Shown one piece after another: positions 1-12,826 of a stretch of DNA of 64,000 nt; the first letter of the stretch is position 1, and each line of letters starts with the position of its first letter. The stretch is from CAWJKP01 sp963843465 (GTDB taxonomy: Bacteria; Planctomycetota; Planctomycetia; Pirellulales; Thermoguttaceae), in the NCBI GenBank assembly GCA_963843465.1, contig CAWJKP010000001.1:1488001-1552000 (forward strand), given 5' to 3'. The translations under genes and the position numbers were made by a program. The notes under the pieces are model-generated. The model did not search any database. It was given only the letters and a program-made list of their open reading frames with translations, and was not told the DNA's origin.

Positions 1-1
1 G

Positions 2-1128
2 GTTGCCTTCTGGAGCGGTTTCGACAATCGCAGCCAGTGTATTTCGTACAGCGTGGACCATGGGCTGACTTGGGCCAAGTATGCGAATAATCCTTACATG
101 ATTCAACCCGAGCGTGACCCGAAGGTGTTTTGGTATCAACCCGGTCAGAAGTGGGTAATGGTGCTCTACGGGGGCGCCAAGTATCACATTTTCAATTCGA
201 CGAATCTGCTGACATGGATTGAGCAGAAGAACCCGCTACCGAACTGTTTTGAATGCCCGGATCTCTTTCCATTGGCGGTGGATGGTGGCTCCAAGCGAAC
301 GAAGTGGGTACTGGTCCGGGGTAACGGCAAATTCTCGGTCGGTAATTTCGACGGTTCCTCATTTACGCCAGAGACGCCGCAGTTGAATTGTGATTTCGGC
401 CCTAATTTCTATGCCACGCAGTCATGGGGCGACATAGAAGGCCAGGCCGGCCGGCGCGTGCAGATTGCGTGGATGCGTGGCGGCAAATATCCCGATATGC
501 CGTTTAACCAGCAGTTGACCTTCCCCTGCGACCTGACGCTGCGCGAGCTGGGCGGCTCCCTGCGAGTGTTCCGCAAGCCGGTATCGGAAATCCAGTTGCT
601 CCACCGCCGCCGGCGTGCCTGGAAGGACCTGTCCCTGGTGCCCGGCGCCGCGGCCCCTGGAGGTGGCCGGAGACCTGTTCCACATCCTGGCCGACGTGGA
701 GCTGCCGCGCGGATCGGCTCTGACCTTCCGCATCCGGGGCACGCCGGTGACTGTGACGGACCATTCAGTGGCCTGCAATTCCCAGCCCGCGCCCGTGGCC
801 ACCGGTGTTAGAACCGTCGAGATCCTCGTGGACCGGACCTCCATCGAGACTTTTGCCAACGACGGCGAGAACGTCCTTGTCCGCCTGCTTCCTCCCGACC
901 GACGATCGCCTGCTGGTGGAATGTTCCCAGGGGCCTGTGACGGTCCGTTTCCTCAAAGTGTTCGAGATCGAGTCCATCTGGAAAGGAACCGCTGCGACCG
1001 CCGCCGACAGCAGTCCTAATGTCGCTAGGCACCTGCTGCCGCAGCGCGAGGTTCTCGGCGGCCAAGTGGAGCCGGGGTACCAGAAACGCTCCGATGAGAA
1101 GAAAGATCGCCGTGAGGATAGCCGCTGA
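2..1128 (+). CDS. GH32 family glycosidase (levanase/inulinase/sucrase type), 5' truncated by window edge, frameshifted
   Basis: The frame is open from the window edge, so the N-terminus with the usual nucleophile motif lies outside. Visible are the GH32 stabiliser motif RDPKVFW (around 118-138), the acid/base motif ECPDLF (around 253-270), and the C-terminal beta-sandwich signature VDRTSIETFANDGE (around 829-870). These families hydrolyse beta-fructosides such as levan, inulin or sucrose. The protein changes frame twice, near 630-665 and near 885-900, and ends near SIWKG; residues after about 985 look non-conserved. Either the gene is decayed or the consensus carries two single-base indels. 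The family call rests on three separate motifs in the right order. Substrate cannot be told. Confidence 0.8.
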
Positions 1129-1832
1129 GCTTCTTGTACATCAACGCCACGCCCTCCTTCACTGGTGCTGATGGAATAAGCAGGGCGGAGAAGCTTATCC
1201 GAGCTGTCTGTCACGACATTCTGCACTTTTCTGCGCGAGTTCTCGCCAATGTTGTCCCACTATCGTCGGCCACCCCACATCACGGGGGGTGCCAGCGACG
1301 GCTCGGCCGTGAGCGGTTCAGCTCCAGTCGCCGGTTTCCTCTCCCGCCACCCGCGACCAGCGCACGTTGGCTGCTGCCAAGGTGACGCATCGAACCCGCC
1401 GGCTTCAGTTCCGGCTGGTAGCCAGCAGTGCGCAAGCCCCGCAGTCACACTTCCGATTCGCTTCCGCCCGTGCCTGGTATACCTGTTGCCGAGCGGCTCC
1501 AAGCTGCTTGGGGATATGGCCCCCTTCTGGCAGTACATCTTGTTGGGCGTTTGCCCCTGGAACGCCGAGTGCGATAGCCATGCCCCTGATCATCGTTGCT
1601 GCTGCCGGCCGGGGCAACGGGTGACACGGAAATCAGGAGACCCAGGCGAAAACGGTGACGACAACTCGCTCAGAAAAGTGCAGAATGCCGTGGCGGACAG
1701 CTGGGCTTTGATCGGCAGGTGCCGTCGGAATCGCCCGCCCCCGACGCGGCTAGTCGACGGGCAGCACCCTGACGATCATACCGCTTCTTTCGACTGTTGT
1801 CGAATGGGCTTCCGCGTCCACGGCCCGTTCAA
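1129..1832. other. Intergenic stretch with no recognisable gene
   Basis: About 700 bases between the GH32 tail and the 3' end of the radical SAM gene. Open frames here have no recognisable motif and an arginine/proline-rich composition typical of non-coding GC-rich DNA. I see no strong hairpin, repeat or RNA gene. Confidence 0.5.
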
Positions 1833-3101
1833 CTACCTGCGGTCCTGCCGGCCCGGCCTTCCCGGCGACCAGTGCCGACGCCGGGTCCCGTACAGCGCAC
1901 CGTCGCGGGCCAGCTCCCCGAGGACGGCACGGAGGCGGCCGTCGATCTTGCCCGGTTGCCGGTCGGCGAAGAGGGTCTGCGGCAGGGGCATGAACGCGTG
2001 GGCGTGGATCAGGGCCCCCATCGCCGCCAGCTCGCGGACGACCCCGGTCGTCGACTTCAGGTCCTCGTCCGTCTCGCCGGGCAGGCCGAAGATGAAATCG
2101 ACGTGCGGCTTGAGCCCCGCGGCCAGCGTCCGCGACACGGCCGAGAGGACGTCCGCCACCGTATGTCCCCGCCGGCAGCGTTCCAGGAGCCTGTCGCTGC
2201 CCGTCTGGGCCCCGATGATCAAGTGGTCGTTGTCGGCGAAACGTCGCACCAGCTCCAGCGCGGGCCGGTCGACGTGCTCCGGCCGCACCTCGGACGGGAA
2301 GGTGCCGAAGAACAGACGCCCGTCCGCGCGAACCGCCCGGCGCAGCGCCGCCAGCAGGGATTCCAGTGCCGGGAGGTTCGGCGTCCGCCCGTCGGGGGAA
2401 CCGTAGGAAAAGGCGTTGGGCGTGATCACGCGGACGTTGCAGGCGCCCTTCTGCCGCATCGCGGCGGCGTACCGGGCGACGGTCTCGACGCTTCGGTGCC
2501 GCGGCAGCGTTCCCAGCAGGTGCGAGGTCTGGCAGTAGCCGCAGGCGAAGGGGCAGCCCCGCGTGATCTCGATGGGCCCGGCCCTGCGGCGACGCAGGGG
2601 AAAGGGCGGATAGGCGTCCAGGTCGACCGGCGGGCGCCGGCCCGTGAACCGCGTCCGCCCCGAACTGCCGCGGATCGCCAGTCCGGGAACCCCGGCTAGG
2701 TCGCCGCCGGCGGCGATCGTCTTCAGCAGGTCGGGCAAGGTCGCTTCCCCCTCGCCGAGCACGACCGCGTCGAAGCCCATCCGCAAGGTCCCTTCGGGAT
2801 CGGCCGTGGGGTGCGGTCCGCCGGCGATCCACAGCGTTCGTGACGGGTCGTCCGCGGGACGGTGGGCGGTGACGATCTCGCAGACCCGAGGCAGTTGCCG
2901 CGTGGTGAACGACACGCCCGCGACGGGCCGCCTTCCCGCAGCCGACGCTTCCGCGACCTGCTGCCCGAGCTGCGCGTCGCCGGCCGCCTGGCGGAGATCC
3001 AGGCCGTCAAGGTCCCGATCGGCCTCCAGGGCGCCGAGCAGGGCGTTCATGCTGTGCCGGTTCGGCTTGGCGTCGAGCAGGATCAGCGTTATCGGGGGCA
3101 T
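1833..3101 (-). CDS. B12-binding domain / radical SAM protein (TIGR04013/MJ_1487-like)
   Basis: The N-terminal 140 residues look like a cobalamin-binding Rossmann domain (GPHPTADPEGTLRMGFDAVV, then GEGEATLPDLL). The radical SAM core has CPFACGYCQTSHLLG with the three cluster cysteines at 183, 187 and 190, followed by IIGAQTGSD and HVDFIFGLPGE, typical of this fold. Such enzymes bind a 4Fe-4S cluster and S-adenosylmethionine; the substrate of this family is unknown. The start at 3101 (MPPITLILL) matches where family members begin. An in-frame ATG at 3209 would add 36 residues that do not look conserved. The last few dozen residues become arginine-rich, so the true C-terminus may lie in another frame after one indel. 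It is divergent from the glycosidase gene at 3431. Confidence 0.8.
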   Translation of the reverse strand: MPPITLILLDAKPNRHSMNALLGALEADRDLDGLDLRQAAGDAQLGQQVAEASAAGRRPVAGVSFTTRQLPRVCEIVTAHRPADDPSRTLWIAGGPHPTADPEGTLRMGFDAVVLGEGEATLPDLLKTIAAGGDLAGVPGLAIRGSSGRTRFTGRRPPVDLDAYPPFPLRRRRAGPIEITRGCPFACGYCQTSHLLGTLPRHRSVETVARYAAAMRQKGACNVRVITPNAFSYGSPDGRTPNLPALESLLAALRRAVRADGRLFFGTFPSEVRPEHVDRPALELVRRFADNDHLIIGAQTGSDRLLERCRRGHTVADVLSAVSRTLAAGLKPHVDFIFGLPGETDEDLKSTTGVVRELAAMGALIHAHAFMPLPQTLFADRQPGKIDGRLRAVLGELARDGALYGTRRRHWSPGRPGRQDRR

Positions 3102-3430
3102 CACGGTTCCGATGGCGTCCGGATAGCAATGGCCTTCCCACGGAGAGACGCCGAGGGCCTTGTCGCCCGGCAGGTAGGCGTAGTCGCCCTGGTTCCCGTC
3201 CTTCTCCACGACTCTGGTCGGCGGGTCGGTTCTTTCGCCCGGACGTCTCCACTATACTGGACCGGACCGGGACGAGGAAGTTCGTCGAGATCCCACCCCT
3301 TGCGTGTCCCAAGAACGGAATTGCGCGTGGGGTATCACCCTGGTTCTTACATTTGGTCGAGTTTCCCCAGAAGGTATCACCCAAGGCATCAGGCGATCGT
3401 CCCCTTCAGTCCATTGAGAGAGGTGTCCGA

Positions 3431-5389
3431 ATGAAGCGATCAATTGCGGCGCTGGTCGTGGCGATTTCGGTGTCGGTAACGGGCAGGGCGCAGGAGTCCG
3501 CAGTGCAGCCCTACACCGACCCAGGGCAACTCGACGTGCCTTGGCCCAAGCACAGTCACTACAAACAGCCCTGGCGGGGGTTCTTGGAGACCAGAAGCGG
3601 CTACGATTTCCTGCATGGGATCGGAGTCAACTATAATGTGCCCGGCAACGACGAGCTTGCGGTACGGCTGCTGGCCGAAGCGGGATTCAAGACATTTCGC
3701 ATCGAGATCGGTTTCGGCAGCGTGCGATGGGATCAAACGGGCCTCAGCAACGAGGACCGGATGCAACGGCTGCTCCACCTGTGCAAGCAGTACGCCATTC
3801 GCCCCACGTTCCTGCTGAACGCCCACCAGGGCGTACCCTGTCCGACGCAGTTCTTCGCGAAGAGGCTCGTGGAGGATGCGCCCCAAGGCCGCCGTACGAT
3901 CAAGCTGGCCGACATTCGGAACCTGGTGATCGGCCGGTCGGGGATCAGCGGGCTCACCGACTATTGGGCCGCCGAAGCCCTCATCACGGCCGTCGACGAG
4001 AAGACCGGCCAGTGCGAGCTGAGCAAGCCGTTGCCCAAGGACCTCAAGGCCGGCGATCTGCCGATGGCCACGCTGGCTTGCTTGCCGCTGTACCCGGCAG
4101 GGACGAAAGAGTTCGACGAGACGGCCGCGGGCTGGGTCCGCTACGCGCTGACGGTCTGTCAACTGGCCCGTCGTGCGGGGATCGACGACTTCGACGTGGA
4201 GATCTGGAACGAACTGACCTTTGGCACGCGGTTCCTGGACATCAACAATTACTATGACCAACGGAACCCGAAGGCCGCACCCGGGCCGGACGCTCTGAAC
4301 CAGGGTGGACGGTGCTGGGAGCTGGCGCGCCGCACCATCCAGGCGGTAAAGGTGCAGTTTCCCAAGGCGCGTTTGATCTGGGGCTTCTCGAACACCACCT
4401 TCTTTCACTGCCCGATTGCCAAACTGCCGCCGGGAACCGACGGGCAGAGTTATCATCCCTATGGCACGGGCACGAGAAGCCTGCCCAGGCAGGAATACCA
4501 CAAGGACCACCCCGAGTTGAACCTTGAAGGCTTCACGCCCACGATCGACATCCGCATGCCCGAGGGGTGGGCGCACACGTTCTTGCAAACCGAGAGTCTC
4601 ATGCGCCACCTGAATCCCGACGCGCGCCTGAGGCAGCGTCCGCCGCCACTGCCGGTTCCCGTAGTACCAGCCGTTCTCGTGAATCCCGACTCACGAATAC
4701 CGCTGCGTCTGGTGGAGGTGGAGCGTTTCTACCACTACATTACGGAGCACGGCGTGGCCCCTGCCGAGTGCGGCGTCGACGATGCCCGGAAGGGCTGGAA
4801 TCTCAAGACGCTCTGCCTTACCCGCTCGCTGTGCCTATGGTTGAACAAGGGCGTAGACGTGATGCACTACTTCGCGGCCTACGACGCCGATCCGCTGGGC
4901 ATGGGGCTGTTGCCCGTGGACTTGCCCAAGCTGCCGTCCGAGAGCAACTTCGATCGGGTCGCCACGGTACCCCTGGCAGTGCTACGGAACCTGACCCGTG
5001 CCCTGGCCGACAGCGTGCCTCTGGAGAAGTTGCGCCCGCTGTCGGTGGAAATCACGCCCCTCGGCGAGGACAAGATGGTTTTCGCGGGCGACGCCCGGCA
5101 CCCGCCGCTCTGGCACCGCGACGTTGTCGCCGTGCTGCCCTTCCAGATCAGGCCGGACAAGTTCGCCATTTTCGTCTACGTGATGACCTACGACGCGACC
5201 AAGCCCCTCGGCATGGAGGACTACCGGCTGGCGATCAAAGGCGTCCAAGGCGCGAAGACGATCGCGACCCTCTACGATCCGCAGGAAGACACGAGTCGCC
5301 CTTTGCCGGTCGCCGCGAGAGGAGCAACGTCTCTCGAACTCGCCGTGCCGCTGGTCGATCACCCCCGACTCTTGATGCTTTCGGAGTAG
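3431..5389 (+). CDS. Secreted clan-A-like glycoside hydrolase (GH39/GH5-like TIM barrel), subfamily unclear
   Basis: About 650 residues. The chosen ATG at 3431 follows GAGAGG and opens a signal peptide (MKRSIAALVVAISVSVTG, cleavage near GRA-QES); an upstream in-frame start at 3353 would bury it. The barrel carries DFDVEIWNELTFG with the likely acid/base Glu261, and YHYITEHGV with a candidate nucleophile Glu439, the WNE...TE arrangement of clan GH-A. GIGVNYN and FKTFRIEIGFGSVRWD fit early strands of such a barrel. The proline-rich stretch around residues 400-425 looks odd and could hide a compensated frameshift. A beta-sandwich-like C-terminus follows (residues about 540-650). Substrate is unknown; the surroundings suggest plant or algal polysaccharide. 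Confidence 0.6.
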   Translation: MKRSIAALVVAISVSVTGRAQESAVQPYTDPGQLDVPWPKHSHYKQPWRGFLETRSGYDFLHGIGVNYNVPGNDELAVRLLAEAGFKTFRIEIGFGSVRWDQTGLSNEDRMQRLLHLCKQYAIRPTFLLNAHQGVPCPTQFFAKRLVEDAPQGRRTIKLADIRNLVIGRSGISGLTDYWAAEALITAVDEKTGQCELSKPLPKDLKAGDLPMATLACLPLYPAGTKEFDETAAGWVRYALTVCQLARRAGIDDFDVEIWNELTFGTRFLDINNYYDQRNPKAAPGPDALNQGGRCWELARRTIQAVKVQFPKARLIWGFSNTTFFHCPIAKLPPGTDGQSYHPYGTGTRSLPRQEYHKDHPELNLEGFTPTIDIRMPEGWAHTFLQTESLMRHLNPDARLRQRPPPLPVPVVPAVLVNPDSRIPLRLVEVERFYHYITEHGVAPAECGVDDARKGWNLKTLCLTRSLCLWLNKGVDVMHYFAAYDADPLGMGLLPVDLPKLPSESNFDRVATVPLAVLRNLTRALADSVPLEKLRPLSVEITPLGEDKMVFAGDARHPPLWHRDVVAVLPFQIRPDKFAIFVYVMTYDATKPLGMEDYRLAIKGVQGAKTIATLYDPQEDTSRPLPVAARGATSLELAVPLVDHPRLLMLSE

Positions 5390-5433
5390 GGCCGAAGGTT
5401 GGTCGCGGGAGGCCGGTCTTTCGAGAGAAAAGG

Positions 5434-5530
5434 TCACTCTTGCCCCACGCAGAACAGGTGTTTTTCGCCGCGGAACAGGAGGCGGCCGGCCATCGGCACG
5501 GGCGAGGCGACAGCGTGAGGTCTGGACCCT
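5434..5530 (-). pseudogene. C-terminal remnant of a PQQ-like beta-propeller protein
   Basis: On the minus strand a short frame reads ASPVPMAGRLLFRGEKHLFC and then stops. This is the usual last blade of secreted PQQ-repeat (BamB-like) proteins of planctomycetes. Upstream of about 5530 the reading is not recognisable, so only the tail survives. The fragment is too short for a firm call. Confidence 0.4.
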
Positions 5531-5643
5531 GGTCGGTCGGCTGGAACACCCATCGCCCGCTTCTTTTCTAAGAGCTTTTGATTCGTTGTCTTGGGTCTGC
5601 TATATTCCATGCAGCCTTTCGTGATACGCTTCGCTTGAGTCCC

Positions 5644-5674
5644 GATGCCCGGCAGCACCACACTGCCGGGCATC
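5644..5674. terminator. Strong hairpin, possible terminator
   Basis: An 11-bp perfect stem (GATGCCCGGCA / TGCCGGGCATC) with a 9-base loop, followed by a short T-containing stretch. It lies between the glycosidase ending at 5389 and the peptidase starting at 5966. The T-run is weak, so it may be a palindromic repeat instead. Confidence 0.4.
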
Positions 5675-5965
5675 ATCGTTTCATGCGGCGGGGACACCGG
5701 CAACGACCAGGAGGACTACGAGAACGTGCGAGACCAGGTCGAATGGCTCGTGGACAGCAGACCTGCTGCTCTTGAAGGCGCAACGACTTGACGCACGACC
5801 GCCCGCTTCGCCGCACGCTCGGGACGGAAGTATTGATCGCCGCCGTCCGGTCGATTACCCTGAACTGGTCGAACCGCTTGCCGACCTCGCCGCCCCGGGG
5901 CGAGCAGCCCGTGCTACGTCGTGTCCCGTTTCCTCGTGTCTTCTCCGGACTCGCGTGAACCGATC

Positions 5966-8020
<2,055 letters not shown>

Positions 8021-8327
8021 AAGACGGCGTATCCCGGGGCACGCCATGGCGGAACGTCGCCTGTGTGGGCTGTCCCTCCGGCGTTCCTTGACGCCTGTCC
8101 TGCGCCGGTCTGCACTCACGGCGTACCGATTCGTTTCCATACAGGAAAGGGGGGTGCGCTAGTCCATCGATTTTCGTGTTGCCGGATTCCTCCCGTAACC
8201 TGCTGGTCTCTCTATACTTATGTGTCTCTTGATTACCTCAGGCTCGAGGATGGCCTTGGAGGTCGATTTGGGGGATATCCACTCAGAACCGGAGTCTCGC
8301 TCATGCCGGCTTTCAGGAGATCTCGGA
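8021..8327. other. Convergent intergenic region
   Basis: About 300 bases between the 3' ends of the peptidase and the URO-D-like gene. No gene, clear terminator or repeat was recognised. Confidence 0.5.
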
Positions 8328-9530
8328 TTAACAGGCTTCGTCGAACTCGCCGAGCCGCAGGGGATACTTCCCATACTGGCGCACGAGGCCGACGATATAG
8401 TCGTACGTGGGACCGGACACGGCGCTGGAGACCGAGTGGTCGGACTGAAAGATGAAGCCGCCGCCGCGGGCCGCATTGAGCTTGCGCAGCACCTCGCGGC
8501 GGATCGCCTCGCGGTCGCCGGCCTCCCAGACCTGGATGTTGCTGTTGCCACAGAAGGCTACGCGGTGGCCGAAGCGGCGGCGCAGGTCCAGCGCGTCCAT
8601 GCCCGCCTTGACTTCCAAGGGGTTATAGCCGTCGATACCCGTTTCGATGTAGTCCTCGAAGATCGCGCCGACGTTGCCGCAGCCATGGTATATGACGTCC
8701 AGTCCCCTGCCGTGACAATGATCGACGATCGCCGTGACCCAGGGCTTGTAGTAAGCGCGCCAGTAGTCGGGCCGCATGAAAGTACCCTTCTTGTAAGCCA
8801 CGTCACCCCAGATGACGAACCCGTCCAGCCATGGACCGGCCGCATCGATCGCCGCCTTGGAACAATCCAGGTAGAACCGGCCCACGCGATTGAGCACCGC
8901 GCCGAAGCGATCCGGCTCCAGGGCTATCCAAAGCATGTGGTTCTGCGGACCGATGAGCCGGGTCATGCACTCGGAGCACTCGCCCATGCTGCCGTAGACC
9001 GGAAAATCGGGCCAGAGTGACTTGACCGTCTCGATCCATGCGGGCGAGTTCCGCTCGAAACCGTCGCCCACGCCGGCAATCTGGTTGTCGCCCGCCTCGA
9101 AAAAACGCCGGCGGTCGCACGGATCATCGAACACGGCCGCCTCGAGTTTCTCCAGCGTGTCGATCTCCCAAGCGATGAACTCGGGCATGGGGCAGTCGAA
9201 CTTCTTGCGCAGGATCGCCCCGTAGCCCGTCTTGACCACGACCTCCTCGGACGTCTCCTTGAGCACGTCGAACGAGCGGATCCAGGGGTCCATGTTCGGC
9301 ACCGTGACGATCCAATCGAGGTCGTAGTAGTAATACGGATTGGCGTCCGCCGGCAGGCCGAGCTCCGTTCGCCATCGCCGGATGAAGCTGCCCCAGAAGA
9401 AATCGCTGATCGGTACGCGGTCTGGTTCCTCGTGCCGCAGGGCCTTCTTCAAACGATCCAGCTTTCGCAGCGTGTTGTCTTTCCGCGTTGCGGCGGAAGA
9501 AGCCGTCCCGGTCGTTTCAAACATCCCCAT
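8328..9530 (-). CDS. Uroporphyrinogen decarboxylase (URO-D)-like protein
   Basis: 400 residues, intact. The start ATG at 9530 is preceded by GGAGGATC. The N-terminus RLKKALRHEEPDRVPISDFF is the usual opening of the URO-D-like superfamily in planctomycetes and related phyla, and IYHGCGNVGAIFEDYIETG, DGYNPLEVKAGMD and FCGNSNIQ follow the barrel strands. True HemE proteins begin differently, with conserved arginines that bind the tetrapyrrole; those are not evident here. Many such paralogues are thought to act as corrinoid-dependent methyltransferases or on unknown substrates. Its start overlaps the 3' end of the upstream lyase-like reading, so the two are probably cotranscribed. A second member is at 29793-30920. 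Confidence 0.85.
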   Translation of the reverse strand: MGMFETTGTASSAATRKDNTLRKLDRLKKALRHEEPDRVPISDFFWGSFIRRWRTELGLPADANPYYYYDLDWIVTVPNMDPWIRSFDVLKETSEEVVVKTGYGAILRKKFDCPMPEFIAWEIDTLEKLEAAVFDDPCDRRRFFEAGDNQIAGVGDGFERNSPAWIETVKSLWPDFPVYGSMGECSECMTRLIGPQNHMLWIALEPDRFGAVLNRVGRFYLDCSKAAIDAAGPWLDGFVIWGDVAYKKGTFMRPDYWRAYYKPWVTAIVDHCHGRGLDVIYHGCGNVGAIFEDYIETGIDGYNPLEVKAGMDALDLRRRFGHRVAFCGNSNIQVWEAGDREAIRREVLRKLNAARGGGFIFQSDHSVSSAVSGPTYDYIVGLVRQYGKYPLRLGEFDEAC

Positions 9531-12500
9531 GGCAGGGATCCTCCTGGATCATCGCGGCCGGTTGCCCATTTCCTGCGGAACTTCTCCGGCGATACCCCGG
9601 CGATCTGCTCAAGCGGTGGATTTCTCATTGTGCCGCCGTCCTTCGCTGTTGACACAATCACAGGCTCGAACGGCCGCTGCCAAACCGGCGGGAACACCAT
9701 GTTCGTGATCACGAGCTCGTGTTCGCCGTCCAGCGTCGAGACGGCCGCCAGCCAGGCATTCTTCATCCGGCCCCAGTTGCTGCCGGCGTAGTCCGTCCAA
9801 GCGGCCATCCACTGGCGGCCGTCCAGTTTCAACTCCGGCCGGAGGATGAAGGGCGGAAGAGTAACGTCCAGCACCCTGGCGCGGCCGCGGGTCTTGATGC
9901 GAATGGCGCGGCCGTCGAGCTGGGCCTCGAAGGGCGCCTCGCCCGTCACGGTGACGCCCTCGCCCAGATCCACGCTGACAGTCTGCTTCTCATATCCGTC
10001 GCTGAGCCTGGTCAGGCCGGGCTTCATCTCGATCGTGTTGGCGCGGGGCACGATCATCTCCGGCCCGTCGAGGTTCAGCCAGTGCCACCAGGTCGGCTGC
10101 CGGGCCCCGCCAGGGAACGTGTCGCGGAGGACGAAATAGTTGGCCCCTTCCGGCCGGGCACTCTTGAGGAACACTACGTGCCGCCGCCACTCCATCTCGC
10201 CATTACCGTCGGTGAAATACTCGGGCGGATAATACTCGCGCCCCACGGCGTAGTCGACCGACTCGCCGAAACCGTAGTCCTGCACGTGGTTCTCCACCCG
10301 GCCAAAGGGCTCGTGGGCGTCCAATCGGCCGACCTTCACGCGGTTGTGATAAATGGCATCGTTCTGCATCGCGGGCCCGTAGTAGTACTGGTATCCCGTG
10401 CCCGGCGACAGCGGCGCCCCTTTGCCATAGAGGACCGTGTTCAGGTCGTCCATATCCCAATGGCTCTTGTTGAAGCCGCAGCGGAAGAGCATGGCCGTTT
10501 CGTCGGGCGAGCCGAAATGGGCGCGGAACGCCACTCCGTAGCCCGGCACAAAGGTCGTACGGAGCGTGCGGGGCCGCTCGGCGATGTCCGGCAGAAGGCA
10601 GAACGAGTAGTCCGGGTCGTTGCCCTGCGACACGCGGTTGTTGCCGCTGACCAGGCGGTGCATAGCGCGGAGGAAGCCGGCGAACTCGCGGTCCGACTGA
10701 TCGAATGCCGCCACGCTGATGCCAAAAATGCCCTCCAACGTGTTGCCCGAGTTGCCCATTCCCGGCAGAATCCGCCAGCCTTTGAACCGCACGTCGGGCA
10801 TGGTCAGGTTGGCGTCGTAGGTCAGGGCCGCCTTGTGCCAACCTTCGGCCGTAAGATCGGCGATGCCGCAGTTGCGCAGGACGATCTGGGCGATGTTCAC
10901 GGCACGCGTCGGCCCGTACATCTGGTAGATTGGCGGTTCGAACCACGCTCCGCCCGGTTCCGTGTTGCTCGCCAGACGGAACGTGGCCATGCCCCGCAGT
11001 TGATTCATCCAATACGCGTATCGTGGGTGATCGGCCAGCATCGGCGCCACAGTGGAAAGCGACATGCTGCGGCCGACGGCCATGTTCGGATTGCCCTGGT
11101 GGCAGCCCGACCCCGCGGATCGAAATCCGGATCGCTGAACAAATAGGCGTACAGCGCCAAGTACCGGCGCAGCTCGCGGCGCTGCTCGGTTGGTAGCGTG
11201 GGACAGGCCAGCGCGCTGTTGGCCCAGATTGTCCAAAGGTGCTGGTACGTGACGTAGTACGAGCTGATCGAGACGATTCGCCACCACTCGTCCCCGCGGC
11301 TCGGCTGGCGGAACGTCTCCAGCGCCCGCTTGGCATTTTCCAAGGCGGTCTCCGGCTTGCCGTCGATGATGTACAGTTTTTCCAACAGCTCGCGCTCAGG
11401 GTGCTGGGCCAGCGCCTGCTTCACCCGCGCAGCGACCGCAGGCGTGACCAGGCCTCCCGGGTAAACGGCCCGCGACCGGTTCTCGGGCCAATCGAGGACC
11501 CAGTTCTTGTAGCGGTCCAGGCCGATGCAGCCGAGTTGAACGCGGGCCAGACCGATGCTGCCGAGCCCAAATCCTAGCCCCCATTCCCGCCGGCCATAGG
11601 TCGGCGGCAAGGTCCCATCGTGTTCGTGCGAGCTGAACGGCGACCGGTCGTCGACCATGTCGAGGTACCAGCGGCTCAGACGCACGCTGATCGGCAGCGC
11701 GATCTGCACGCCGCGCCGGATCGTGCCAGGCCACGAGCGACATCATGCGGCGCCACGATCCGGTGTGCAGCGGAAACACCGACGTCGATTGCGCGACGGC
11801 CTTCTCGCCCTGGCCCCGGGTGGTCCGCAGCTCGCAGCCCGACTTGAAGACGCCCCACGGCATGCCGGGCACGATCCTTTCCAGCAGCACCAGCTTCTTG
11901 CCGGGCATAAAGGGCTCGGGAGGAACATAGGCCCCGACGTTTTTCAAGGGCCCCGATTGCTCCTTGGATTTTTTCTCCACGTAAGACGCCAGCGGTTCCA
12001 GCGGGATGGGGGCCGTGGGCGATTCACCCGAGGTGAAGCCAATCTGTTGCGGGGCCCACTTCTCGCCCAGGCCGAGCATGAGGTAGTCCTGGCCGTCGGT
12101 GACCTTGCCGAAATCAAACTCCTCGGTCACCAGGGCCACCGGAATGCCGGCGCATACGCGAACCTGGCAGACGTACTGGCCGGCAGGCTGGAAGCCGTAG
12201 CGGGCCTCGTAGGCCACAGTTGCCGGGCCGTCGTCCAACACCTGAACCTCGCATTGCGTTACCAGCCGCTCGGTGACGAATCGGGAGCCGCCCTGCCAAT
12301 CGTATCCTGCCTGTTTCCAGCCTAGGATCGGCGCCGCGACTTCTTGGGCGTCCACCGGCTGGGTAAACTGCTGCTTCCGGGGCCTGGGCAGACGCAGCGT
12401 CAGCCACTCGTTGCCGACCTCGACGTGATCGCCCGCGGCACGATTGACGATCGCACTGTTCTCCCGGCTGCGGTCGGCTGAGGCCGGCTGGAGCTTGTAG

Positions 12501-12826
12501 GTCACCGACTTGCCCTTGGGCGCCGTGGCGACGAACATCAGCAGGCCCTTGCCGTCCGTGGTCTTGATCTGGAAAGGCACGGCCTTGCCGTTCTCGTCCA
12601 ACAGGACCAGCCGGCCAGGCGCGAACCTTGTAGTGTCGATGGTGTAGTGGACCAACTCCGGGCCCCAGTTGCGACCGGCGTAATCGGTCAGCGCAATCCG
12701 GCCGTCGGCCGGCACGCCAATCGGCGCTTCGGCCGAGGCAGCGGCAGTCGTCAACGACAACGCCGTTAAAGCAACGAACAGAACTTGCAATGACGGGGTG
12801 AGCCAAAGCTTGCAGGTTGCAGTCAT
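9449..12826 (-). CDS. Large secreted polysaccharide lyase-like protein (heparinase II/III-like architecture), two frameshifts
   Basis: Reads from ATG 12826 (AGGAGAT upstream, signal peptide ending near TAAASAEA) through three frames: to about 11720, about 11720 to 11095, then to 9449. An N-terminal region of about 370 residues looks like a beta-sandwich. It is followed by a helical region (FRQPSRGDEWWRIVSISSYY) and a C-terminal beta domain with FNKSHWDMDDLNTVLYGKG and a tyrosine-rich GYQYYYGPAM, a pattern seen in heparinase/alginate-lyase-like proteins where a histidine and tyrosines act on uronic acids. Family assignment is by pattern only. A phrase DYAGxNWG occurs near both ends. The last residues run into the URO-D gene start, so the true stop may lie slightly upstream in another frame. 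Total about 1,120 residues if the indels are corrected. Confidence 0.55.

Noticed and set aside
1249..2406. Long plus-strand open frame of 385 codons
   Set aside because: It overlaps the radical SAM gene on the other strand, is Arg/Pro/Ser-rich and has no recognisable motif; a GC-rich shadow.
3240..3260. Promoter with TATACT near 3251 for the glycosidase
   Set aside because: A lone -10-like hexamer without a matching -35 in a GC-rich region is too weak to list.
9719..11146. 475-codon plus-strand frame opposite the lyase
   Set aside because: Composition of a shadow frame and no motif; the minus strand shows conserved text.
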